Of a DNA stretch of 64,000 nucleotides, positions 44,184-51,679 are shown piece after piece; within the stretch, counting starts at the first letter, position 1, and each line of letters begins with the position of its first letter. Below the pieces are notes generated by a model. The model saw only the letters and a program-made list of their open reading frames with translations, was not told the DNA's origin and did no database searches. The DNA is taken from positions 186,001 to 250,000 of the forward strand of contig NZ_JBBMER010000001.1 in the NCBI RefSeq assembly GCF_040096455.1, given 5' to 3'. The position numbers were made by a program, and so were the translations under genes. This DNA comes from Lachnospira rogosae (GTDB taxonomy: Bacteria; Bacillota; Clostridia; Lachnospirales; Lachnospiraceae).

Positions 44184-44260
44184 TTTTATAGCAGACTGTA
44201 TGGTTCTATGGAAGCCAGTGTTTTTATAAAGCTGATTGTATGCTTTTTATAGAAGCCTGT
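44184..44260. repeat. Two imperfect 37-40 bp direct repeats
   Basis: Copies at about 44184-44220 and 44221-44260 share TTTTATA, GACTGTATG or GATTGTATG, and TATGGAAGCC or TATAGAAGCC. Noncoding, between nfnB and the next minus-strand gene. Confidence 0.4.
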
Positions 44261-44288
44261 ATATTCTTTTTGTTTTTGTAAAGTTGAT

Positions 44289-44897
44289 TTACATATTGAA
44301 AATGCTGTCAATGTATTTATCAGAGATAGTGTCACATAACCCTTCAGACGTGTCAGGGAACTGTTTCATAATAGCATTTTTGATGTAATCACTTCTGTTG
44401 AAATATTTCATTTCTTCTGCAATATCATTGTTGTAAGAACCTTCAATGTCTTCTTTGGTTACATTGTCATTAAGCCAGTTGATAATAGTGTCCGTTGCTT
44501 CATTTTCGATAGAGGCGTTTGACTTGATTTTCTTGGAATACTTTAAAGACCAGAAACCTATTGCGATAAATCCAACAAATAAAAGACCAAGAACAACATT
44601 TACAAGTATGAAATTAGAACTACCTTTTGTTACAAACTTTAATATTCCGATGTCATTAAGAATAAGAATTATAATTCCAGCAGCACCGCATACAAAAAAA
44701 GTTATTGCAGACGACAAGTTATCTTTATATTTGTCATCTGTTGACTCATACAGATTGCCAGAGTGCTGTAAAAGCTCAATGCCTTCTTCTTCCTCGATAA
44801 TATTTTTGGCTTCTTTTTCAGAAATGCCAGATTGCTTAGCTTCGTCAATGATGTGTTCATCAACTGTATTGTCTGACTGTGAATTTAAGCTGCTCAC
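44289..44897 (-). CDS. Conserved-looking membrane protein of unknown function
   Basis: 202 residues. Acidic N terminus (1-60) containing EAKQSGISEKEAKNIIEEEEG, reminiscent of a UBA-like helical fold; two membrane helices near residues 64-84 and 92-115 (SSAITFFVCGAAGIIILIL, ILVNVVLGLLFVGFIAIGFW); a cytosolic C-terminal domain (120-202) without known motifs. GGAG lies about 7 nt before the ATG. No family recognised. Faces nfnB convergently. Confidence 0.7.
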   Translation of the reverse strand: MSSLNSQSDNTVDEHIIDEAKQSGISEKEAKNIIEEEEGIELLQHSGNLYESTDDKYKDNLSSAITFFVCGAAGIIILILNDIGILKFVTKGSSNFILVNVVLGLLFVGFIAIGFWSLKYSKKIKSNASIENEATDTIINWLNDNVTKEDIEGSYNNDIAEEMKYFNRSDYIKNAIMKQFPDTSEGLCDTISDKYIDSIFNM

Positions 44898-45148
44898 AAT
44901 AATCTCCTTTCTGTGTATATAAATAATATGTAATATGTAGCATTAAAATGCTTCGCGTAAATTAAACTATATATAAGCAGTAAAATGTGGTACTATTACC
45001 AGATGTAAGCAGAATGAAAATGCTGTCTGCTTATTAAAATATATACGCTTAATTACTATTTGGTTAATTATAAAGTATAAATGTGAAAAATTAAAGAACA
45101 TGGGCAGAAAATTTAAAAGATTGATAATTAAAAAGGAGGTTATAGAAG

Positions 45149-45799
45149 ATGAGCAAGGCTCTTATTGTTACAGGTGGAAGTATTAATGTTGCGTGGGCTA
45201 AGGAATGGCTTGATAATCAGACATTTGATTATTGCATAGCGGCTGACAGCGGGCTTGAGTATGCTGATAAGCTTGGATTGAAGGTGGATTATCTGCTTGG
45301 AGATTACGATTCAGTAGATAAAGATGTGCTTGACACATATAAGAGTAATACTGAATTTGAGACATATCCTAAAGAAAAAGATTATACCGACACACATCTT
45401 GCGATTATGACAGCACTTAAAAAGGGTGCAACAGACATATATATACTTGGTGCGACAGGAACAAGAATGGATCACACAATTACCAATATAGGAAATATGA
45501 AGGTGGTGGCTGATTGTGGAAAGGACTGCCATATAGTTGATGAACACAATTATATATATCTTTTAAGTGAGGCTGATGGAATACATATAATTCGTAAAGA
45601 CAGCCAGTATGGAAGATATGTGTCAATTATTCCTATGTCAGAAAATGTCAGTTTAAGCCTTGAGGGATTTAAATATACGCTTGATAATTATGAATTAAAG
45701 CAGGGATTAAGTATATGCCAGAGCAACGAGGTAGAAGATGAACAGGGAATAATTAAGGTTCATAAAGGACTTATTATAGTTCTTGAAACAAAAGATTAA
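45149..45799 (+). CDS. thiN: Thiamine pyrophosphokinase
   Basis: Transfers pyrophosphate from ATP to thiamine. 216 residues. Seen: IAADSGLEYADKLGLK, YLLGDYDSV, YPKEKDYTDTHLAIMTAL, YILGATGTRMDHTITNI: the catalytic TPK domain. The C-terminal thiamine-binding barrel (150-216) is present. AAGGAGG precedes the ATG by about 9 nt. Single gene. Confidence 0.95.
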   Translation: MSKALIVTGGSINVAWAKEWLDNQTFDYCIAADSGLEYADKLGLKVDYLLGDYDSVDKDVLDTYKSNTEFETYPKEKDYTDTHLAIMTALKKGATDIYILGATGTRMDHTITNIGNMKVVADCGKDCHIVDEHNYIYLLSEADGIHIIRKDSQYGRYVSIIPMSENVSLSLEGFKYTLDNYELKQGLSICQSNEVEDEQGIIKVHKGLIIVLETKD

Positions 45800-45962
45800 T
45801 AACATATATGTCCTATGTGCAAAATTAATGAAAAATGCGTATGAAATTAACAAAATAACGTGGAAAGCAACAACAAATCTCTTGTAATTTAACTTACATT
45901 GTTATAAAATAAACAATAGTTGTTTGCATTAAGCAATATATAACAAAGAGGAGGTCTCGGTG

Positions 45963-47408
45963 ATGAGTAATACTACACAGGCTTTATCAAGAATCGAAGC
46001 AATTCTTGATGATAGCAGTTTTGTTGAAATCGGAGCGGCTGTTACAGCAAGAGCAACAGATTTTAACATGCAGGAAAAAAAGGCTCCATCTGATGGTGTA
46101 ATCACAGGATATGGAGTTATCAATGGAAATCTTGTGTATGTGTATAGCCAGGATGCTGCTGTGTTAGGCGGAACAATTGGTGAGATGCATGCCAAGAAGA
46201 TTGCTAATCTTTATGAGAAGGCAATGAAAATGGGAGCTCCTGTGATTGGTCTGATTGACTGCGCAGGTTTAAGACTTCAGGAAGCAACAGACGCCCTTGA
46301 CGGCTTTGGACAGATTTATAAGAATATGTCATTAGCTTCTGGAATTGTTCCACAGATTACAGCCGTATACGGTGAATGTGGTGGAGGTCTTGCTGTTCTT
46401 GCAGAACTTTCAGATTTCGTATTTGTGGAAGAAAAGAAGGCTAAGTTATTTGTTAACAGTCCTAACGCATTAGATGGCAACTATGAATCTAAGCTTGATA
46501 CATCAAGTGCAGAATTTATGGCTAAAGCAGGTGTTGCAGATTTCATTGGTGATGAAGAAACAATCGCTAATGGAGTAAGACAGCTTGTATCAATGCTTCC
46601 ATCTAATAATGAGGAAGGTGCTGTATACACAGATAATCAGGACGACCTTAACAGAGTATGCGCTGATATGTCAGCAGAGATAGCTGATGCTGCACTTGCT
46701 CTTACAGATATTTCAGATGATGGATTATTTGTAGAAGTTAAGGCTGAATATGCTAAGGAAATGGTAACTGGCTTCATTCAGCTTGATGGAGTTACAGTTG
46801 GTGCTGTTGCTAACAGAACAGCAATATATGATGAGAATGGCGAAAAGGCAGAAGAGTTTGCAGCTGTATTAACTACAGATGGAGCTTATAAGGCAGCCGA
46901 ATTCGTAACATTCTGTAACGCATTTGAAATACCAGTGCTTTCGCTTACTAATGTTAAGGGCTTTGAAGCTAATGTAAGAGCTGAGAAGACAATTGCCAAG
47001 GCAGCTGCTAAGTTAGTATATGCATTTTCTAACGCAGATGTGCCAAAGGTTAATGTAATTACAGGTGAAGCTTATGGAAGCGCATATGTAGCTATGAATT
47101 CTAAGTCAGTAGGTGCAGATATGGTATATGCCTGGTCACAGGCAAGCATCGGTATGATGGATGCTTCTTTAGCTGCTAAGATTATGTATGCTGATGAAAT
47201 CGCAGCAGCAGATGATGTTACAGCTAAGATTAATGAAAAGGCTTCTGAATATGCAGCATTACAGTCAAGCGTTGAGCAGGCAGCTGCAAGAGGTTATGTT
47301 GATACAATTATTAACCCAGAAGATACAAGAAAGTACATTATTGCAGCATTTGAAATGTTGTTTGATAAAAGAGAGGTTCGTGCAGATAAGAAGCATGGCA
47401 CAGTATAA
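45963..47408 (+). CDS. Acyl-CoA carboxyltransferase (12S/MmdA-like)
   Basis: 481 residues in the acetyl/propionyl-CoA carboxyltransferase beta crotonase superfamily. Seen: DGVITGYGVINGNLVYVYSQD, GGTIGEMHAKKIANLYEKA, PVIGLIDCAGLRLQEATDAL, YGECGGGLAVLAELSDF in the N half; VTVGAVANRTA and a C-terminal EIAAADDV pattern in the C half. The oxyanion glycines GGGLA are present. It is shorter and more divergent than MmdA (about 510 residues), so the acyl-CoA substrate is uncertain. I start at ATG 45963, 8 nt after GAGGAGG; GTG 45960 is possible. First gene of the carboxyltransferase operon. Confidence 0.88.
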   Translation: MSNTTQALSRIEAILDDSSFVEIGAAVTARATDFNMQEKKAPSDGVITGYGVINGNLVYVYSQDAAVLGGTIGEMHAKKIANLYEKAMKMGAPVIGLIDCAGLRLQEATDALDGFGQIYKNMSLASGIVPQITAVYGECGGGLAVLAELSDFVFVEEKKAKLFVNSPNALDGNYESKLDTSSAEFMAKAGVADFIGDEETIANGVRQLVSMLPSNNEEGAVYTDNQDDLNRVCADMSAEIADAALALTDISDDGLFVEVKAEYAKEMVTGFIQLDGVTVGAVANRTAIYDENGEKAEEFAAVLTTDGAYKAAEFVTFCNAFEIPVLSLTNVKGFEANVRAEKTIAKAAAKLVYAFSNADVPKVNVITGEAYGSAYVAMNSKSVGADMVYAWSQASIGMMDASLAAKIMYADEIAAADDVTAKINEKASEYAALQSSVEQAAARGYVDTIINPEDTRKYIIAAFEMLFDKREVRADKKHGTV

Positions 47409-47424
47409 TTGAAGAGGTGATAAT

Positions 47425-48273
47425 ATGAAGAAAATTAAGTTTAAAAAGTTCTTAGTGTTATTCTCATTACTTATCTGTGTATTCTGTATGACAGCCTGCA
47501 GTTCATCTAATGGCACTATATCAACAGCAAGTGCCAAGACAGAATTAAAACAGCAGCAGCTTGATGCCAGTGAGGCTTATCTTGTAGACTGGGTTAAAGA
47601 TATGATTACATATCTTGATAAGAATGATTCTGCTAAGATAACAGCGGATGCAGAGGCAGCTCAATCACTTACAATGGTAAATAATAAGTTATACATTGTT
47701 GACCAGAGTGGAATTAGTGTTAAGACAATAGCTTTTTATAATAGCTGGAATAGCACAAGAGGTGAGTTAGGTGCTTTAAAGAGTATCAATGAAATTAATG
47801 TAGAACTCAATAGCAAGACAGGTGAGTTATGTACTATTACAGTTGATACTTCATATGAGAAAAATGATAAATGTACATTTGAATTCGTAATTAATGATGA
47901 CTATACACTTGAAAATGGTGCTATCAATCCATCATATACTACAGGACAGAAGATGTATAAAGCGGTAATGAATACTCTTATCGGTATGGGAACAGTATTC
48001 GTTGTACTTATATTTATTTCATTCATTATTTCATTATTTAAGTACATCAATAAGTTTGAGAATAGAAATAAGGCTAAGAATGAAGCATCTAATGGTGCCC
48101 AGGGCGTTGATAATGCTATTGCTCAGATAGTTTCAAGCGAAGAGCAGGATGAAGAAGTTGATGATCTTGAACTTATAGCAGTTATAACAGCAGCTATTGC
48201 TGCATCAGAGAATACATCTACAGACGGACTTGTAGTTCGTTCAATTAGAAAGGTTAATAGCAGGAGGAAATAA
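47425..48273 (+). CDS. Lipoprotein-OadG fusion, Na+ pump gamma subunit
   Basis: 282 residues, much longer than typical OadG (80-120). A lipoprotein signal ends in CMTAC with the lipidated Cys at residue 25. Residues 26-185 form an extracellular domain (DASEAYLVDWVKDMITYL, TMVNNKLYIVDQSG, TGELCTITVD). One membrane helix at about 190-210 (GMGTVFVVLIFISFIISLF), then the OadG-like cytosolic tail DDLELIAVITAAIAAS and VVRSIRKVN. The gamma subunit stabilises the decarboxylase complex and tethers the transferase. The fusion suggests both membrane helix and lipid anchor. BCCP follows 3 bp later. Confidence 0.85.
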   Translation: MKKIKFKKFLVLFSLLICVFCMTACSSSNGTISTASAKTELKQQQLDASEAYLVDWVKDMITYLDKNDSAKITADAEAAQSLTMVNNKLYIVDQSGISVKTIAFYNSWNSTRGELGALKSINEINVELNSKTGELCTITVDTSYEKNDKCTFEFVINDDYTLENGAINPSYTTGQKMYKAVMNTLIGMGTVFVVLIFISFIISLFKYINKFENRNKAKNEASNGAQGVDNAIAQIVSSEEQDEEVDDLELIAVITAAIAASENTSTDGLVVRSIRKVNSRRK

Positions 48274-48276
48274 ATT

Positions 48277-48645
48277 ATGAAGAATTATACAATAACAGTT
48301 AATGGTAATGTATATGATGTTACTGTAGAAGAAGGAACAGGAAGCACAGCAGGTGCAGCTAAGGCAGCAGCACCAAAAGCAGCAGCTCCTAAGGCAGCGC
48401 CAAAGGCTGCAGCACCAGCAGGCGCACAGGGTGCAGTAAAGGTTAATGCACCAATGCCTGGTAAGATTCTTAAGGTTAACGTTAATGCGGGCGCAGCAGT
48501 TAAGAAGGGTGATGTATTACTCGTTCTTGAAGCTATGAAGATGGAAAATGAAATCTGTGCACCACAGGATGGTACAGTTGCTACAGTTGAGTGTGCAGCT
48601 GGTGATTCAGTAGAGTCAGGTAAAGTATTAGTTTCTATGAACTAA
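48277..48645 (+). CDS. Biotin carboxyl carrier protein of the Na+ pump complex
   Basis: 122 residues. An N-terminal strand (KNYTITVNGNVYDVTVEE), an Ala/Pro/Lys-rich flexible linker (about 25-55), and a biotinyl domain (about 58-122) with EAMKMENE. The biotin-accepting lysine is residue 88, 34 residues from the C terminus, as expected. Swings carboxyl groups between transferases and the membrane subunit OadB. Starts 3 bp after the gamma subunit. Confidence 0.95.
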   Translation: MKNYTITVNGNVYDVTVEEGTGSTAGAAKAAAPKAAAPKAAPKAAAPAGAQGAVKVNAPMPGKILKVNVNAGAAVKKGDVLLVLEAMKMENEICAPQDGTVATVECAAGDSVESGKVLVSMN

Positions 48646-48691
48646 TTGATATATCAATTAGTTGTGTAGAGATAATATACGGAGGTAAAAA

Positions 48692-49843
48692 ATGGAATAT
48701 ATTTTATCAACATTGGGAAACCTCGTTCACCAGACAGCATTCTTTAACCTCACTTGGGGTAATTATCTGATGATTCTGGTTGCGCTGTTTTTCATGTATT
48801 TGGCAATCAAAAAAGAATATGAACCTCTGCTTTTAGTACCTATTTCATTTGGTATGTTACTTGTTAATCTTTTCCCGGATATTATGTTATCTATTGAAGA
48901 TTCAAGCAATGGCGTAGGTGGTTTGTTACATTATTTTTATTTATTAGATGAATGGAGTATTCTGCCATCACTTATCTTCCTTGGTGTTGGTGCGATGACA
49001 GACTTTGGTCCACTTATCGCTAATCCTAAGAGTTTCCTTTTAGGTGCAGCAGCACAGTTTGGTATATTCGCTGCTTACATTATGGCTATATTTATGGGAT
49101 TCCCAGATAAGGCAGCAGCAGCTATATCTATTATTGGTGGTGCTGATGGTCCTACATCAATATTCCTTGCTGGTAAATTAGGACAGACGAATTACCTTGG
49201 ACCAATAGCGGTTGCAGCATATTCATATATGTCACTTGTACCAATTATTCAGCCACCTATTATGAAGTTATTAACAACTGAAAAAGAAAGAAAGATTAAG
49301 ATGGAACAGTTAAGACCTGTATCTAAGCTTGAGAAAATTCTTTTCCCTATTATCGTTACAATCGTTGTAGTATTAATTCTTCCTACAACAGCACCACTTG
49401 TTGGTATGCTTATGCTTGGTAACCTTTTTAGAGAGTCAGGAGTTGTTAAGCAGCTTACAGAAACAGCATCCAATGCACTTATGTATATAGTTGTTATTAT
49501 TCTTGGTACATCAGTTGGTGCTACAACAAGTGCAGAAGCCTTTCTCAATCTTGATACATTAAAGATTGTTGCATTAGGTCTTATTGCATTCGGCTTTGGT
49601 ACAGCGGCAGGTGTTATATTTGGTAAGATTATGTGTAAGGCTACACACGGTAAGGTTAATCCACTTATTGGTTCAGCAGGTGTATCTGCGGTTCCTATGG
49701 CAGCCAGAGTTTCACAGAAGGTTGGTTCAGAAGCAGATCCTTCTAACTTCCTTTTGATGCACGCTATGGGACCTAACGTAGCCGGTGTTATTGGTACAGC
49801 GGTTGCAGCTGGTACATTTATGGCGATGTTTGGTGTTATGTAA
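48692..49843 (+). CDS. oadB: Na+-transporting decarboxylase beta subunit
   Basis: 383 residues, about nine to eleven membrane segments. Seen: LIFLGVGAMTDFGPLIANP, IIGGADGPTSIFLAGKL (with the conserved membrane Asp), ILGTSVGATTSAEAFLN, and HAMGPNVAGVIGTAVAAG. OadB/MmdB/GcdB decarboxylates carboxybiotin and exports about two Na+ per turnover. It cannot tell the substrate of the complex. The next operon gene, oadA, is separated by 203 bp of repeats. Confidence 0.95.
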   Translation: MEYILSTLGNLVHQTAFFNLTWGNYLMILVALFFMYLAIKKEYEPLLLVPISFGMLLVNLFPDIMLSIEDSSNGVGGLLHYFYLLDEWSILPSLIFLGVGAMTDFGPLIANPKSFLLGAAAQFGIFAAYIMAIFMGFPDKAAAAISIIGGADGPTSIFLAGKLGQTNYLGPIAVAAYSYMSLVPIIQPPIMKLLTTEKERKIKMEQLRPVSKLEKILFPIIVTIVVVLILPTTAPLVGMLMLGNLFRESGVVKQLTETASNALMYIVVIILGTSVGATTSAEAFLNLDTLKIVALGLIAFGFGTAAGVIFGKIMCKATHGKVNPLIGSAGVSAVPMAARVSQKVGSEADPSNFLLMHAMGPNVAGVIGTAVAAGTFMAMFGVM

Positions 49844-49862
49844 ATTGAATTAAGAAGCTCTA

Positions 49863-49883
49863 AGTCTGCACAATACGCAGACT
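49863..49883 (+). repeat. Hairpin after oadB
   Basis: AGTCTGC (49863-49869) pairs with GCAGACT (49877-49883). No T-tract follows. Confidence 0.55.
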
Positions 49884-49996
49884 AAGACCTTCTAAATTCA
49901 TTAGAAGTTGCTTACGCAACTTCGTTGTGGACAGAGGAATGGTCTATATATATCATAAGACCTTCTAAGTCTGAATAGAAGTTACTTACGCAGCTT
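49884..49996 (+). repeat. Imperfect 39-40 bp direct repeats between oadB and oadA
   Basis: Copy 1 at 49884-49922 and copy 2 at 49957-49996 share AAGACCTTCTAA, TAGAAGTT and CTTACGCA. Each copy can fold: TTCTAAxxxxxxTAGAA and GTTGCTTACGCAAC. They occupy most of the gap before oadA. Confidence 0.7.
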
Positions 49997-50046
49997 AATT
50001 AGAGTTTATTTACTTTATATATAGGAATATATAGGAGGAGTTTAAG

Positions 50047-51480
50047 ATGGCAGATCAGGTTAAGAAACCATTAAAGATAACTGAGACTGTATTAAGAGAT
50101 GCTCATCAGTCACTTATTGCTACAAGAATGACTACAGAGCAGATGCTTCCAATCATAGACAAGATGGATAAGGTTGGATATCATTCAGTTGAGTGCTGGG
50201 GCGGTGCTACATTTGATGCATCACTTCGTTTCCTTAAGGAAGACCCTTGGGAAAGACTTCGTAAGTTAAGAGATGGTTTTAAGAATACAAAGTTACAGAT
50301 GTTATTCAGAGGACAGAATATCCTCGGATACAATCATTATGCAGATGACGTTGTAGAATATTTCGTACAGAAGTCTATCGCTAATGGTATTGATATAATC
50401 AGAATATTTGACTGTTTCAATGATTTAAGAAATCTTAAGTCATCAGTTGAGGCAGTTAAGCTTGTTAAGAAAGAAAATCCTAATGCTCACGCACAGATAG
50501 CACTTTGCTATACACTTGGTGATGCATATACTCTTGATTACTGGAAAGAAACAGCTAAGAGAATTGAGGATATGGGTGCAGATTCTATCTGTATCAAGGA
50601 TATGGCAGGTTTACTTGTTCCTGCTAAGGCTACAGAGCTTGTACAGGCATTAAAGGATGGTTCTTCACTTCCTATCCAGATGCATACACATTATACATCA
50701 GGTGTTGCTTCAATGACATATATGAAGGCTGTTGAAGCAGGTGCTGATATTATCGATACAGCTATGTCACCATTCTCAATGGGAACATCACAGCCGGCTA
50801 CAGAAGTTATGGTAGAGGCATTTAAGGGTACAGAGTACGATACAGGTCTTGACCAGAACCTTCTTGCAGAGATAGCTGCTTACTTCCAGCCAATGAGAGA
50901 AGAAGCATTAAAGTCAGGTCTTATGAATACTAAGGTTCTTGGTGTTAATATTAAGACATTATTATATCAGGTACCTGGTGGTATGCTTTCTAACCTTGTA
51001 TCACAGCTTAAGGAAGCTGGTGCAGAAGATAAGTATCAGGCAGTTCTTGAGGAAATTCCTAAGGTTCGTAAGGACTTTGGTGAACCACCTCTTGTTACAC
51101 CATCATCACAGATTGTTGGTACACAGGCTGTTCTTAATGTATTACAGGGCGAGCGTTATAAGATGATTACTAAGGAATCTAAGAAGGTTCTTATGGGTGA
51201 ATTCGGACAGACAATTAAGCCATTCAACCCAGAAGTACAGAAGAAGGCTATAGGTGATGCTACACCTATTACCTGCCGTCCGGCAGATCTTATTGAGCCA
51301 CAGCTTGAGAAGTTCAAGAATGACCCAGTCGTACAGCAGTACAAGCAGCAGGATGAAGATGTGCTTTCATACGCATTATTCCCAGCAGTTGCTACTGAGT
51401 TCTTCAAGTATAGAGAAGCACAGCAGAAGAAGGTTGACCCTGCTAAGGCTGATACAGAGAATAAGGCATATCCAGTTTAA
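50047..51480 (+). CDS. oadA: OadA/5S-type pyruvate carboxyltransferase subunit
   Basis: 477 residues: a carboxyltransferase TIM barrel (about 8-280) and the PycB/OadA post-barrel domain (about 300-455), with no biotinyl domain (that is the separate BCCP). Seen: TETVLRDAHQSLIATRM, WGGATFDASLRFL, IRIFDCFNDLRN, ADSICIKDMAGLL with the carbamylated-Lys site, and the metal motif QMHTHYTSG. Catalyses carboxyl transfer between oxaloacetate/pyruvate and biotin. Strong terminator follows. Confidence 0.93.
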   Translation: MADQVKKPLKITETVLRDAHQSLIATRMTTEQMLPIIDKMDKVGYHSVECWGGATFDASLRFLKEDPWERLRKLRDGFKNTKLQMLFRGQNILGYNHYADDVVEYFVQKSIANGIDIIRIFDCFNDLRNLKSSVEAVKLVKKENPNAHAQIALCYTLGDAYTLDYWKETAKRIEDMGADSICIKDMAGLLVPAKATELVQALKDGSSLPIQMHTHYTSGVASMTYMKAVEAGADIIDTAMSPFSMGTSQPATEVMVEAFKGTEYDTGLDQNLLAEIAAYFQPMREEALKSGLMNTKVLGVNIKTLLYQVPGGMLSNLVSQLKEAGAEDKYQAVLEEIPKVRKDFGEPPLVTPSSQIVGTQAVLNVLQGERYKMITKESKKVLMGEFGQTIKPFNPEVQKKAIGDATPITCRPADLIEPQLEKFKNDPVVQQYKQQDEDVLSYALFPAVATEFFKYREAQQKKVDPAKADTENKAYPV

Positions 51481-51540
51481 TAGCTAGCGGTATGATTTGT
51501 TTTTTTCGTAGAACCCGCAACAACTGGTGGTTTTAAGTGA

Positions 51541-51578
51541 AAAAATGGGCGTGGGACGTTAGTCCCACGCCCATTTTT
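51541..51578 (+). terminator. Terminator after oadA
   Basis: A perfect 17-bp stem (51541-51557 with 51562-51578) with 4-nt loop, T-tract at the end. Confidence 0.9.
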
Positions 51579-51679
51579 GTCATTTTCTGGCAGATTGGGA
51601 TATATGACAACTGTAATTATAAGGATAAATAAAGTAATATAGCAGCATAAAAATATAAGAAACAGGAGGAACAAAGTTT

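Noticed and set aside
45963..47408. Glutaconyl-CoA decarboxylase alpha subunit
   Set aside because: The protein is about 100 residues shorter than GcdA (about 587) and glutamate fermentation genes are absent; identity left open.
49884..49996. CRISPR array
   Set aside because: Only two imperfect repeats with hairpins and no further units or cas genes; no CRISPR seen elsewhere either.
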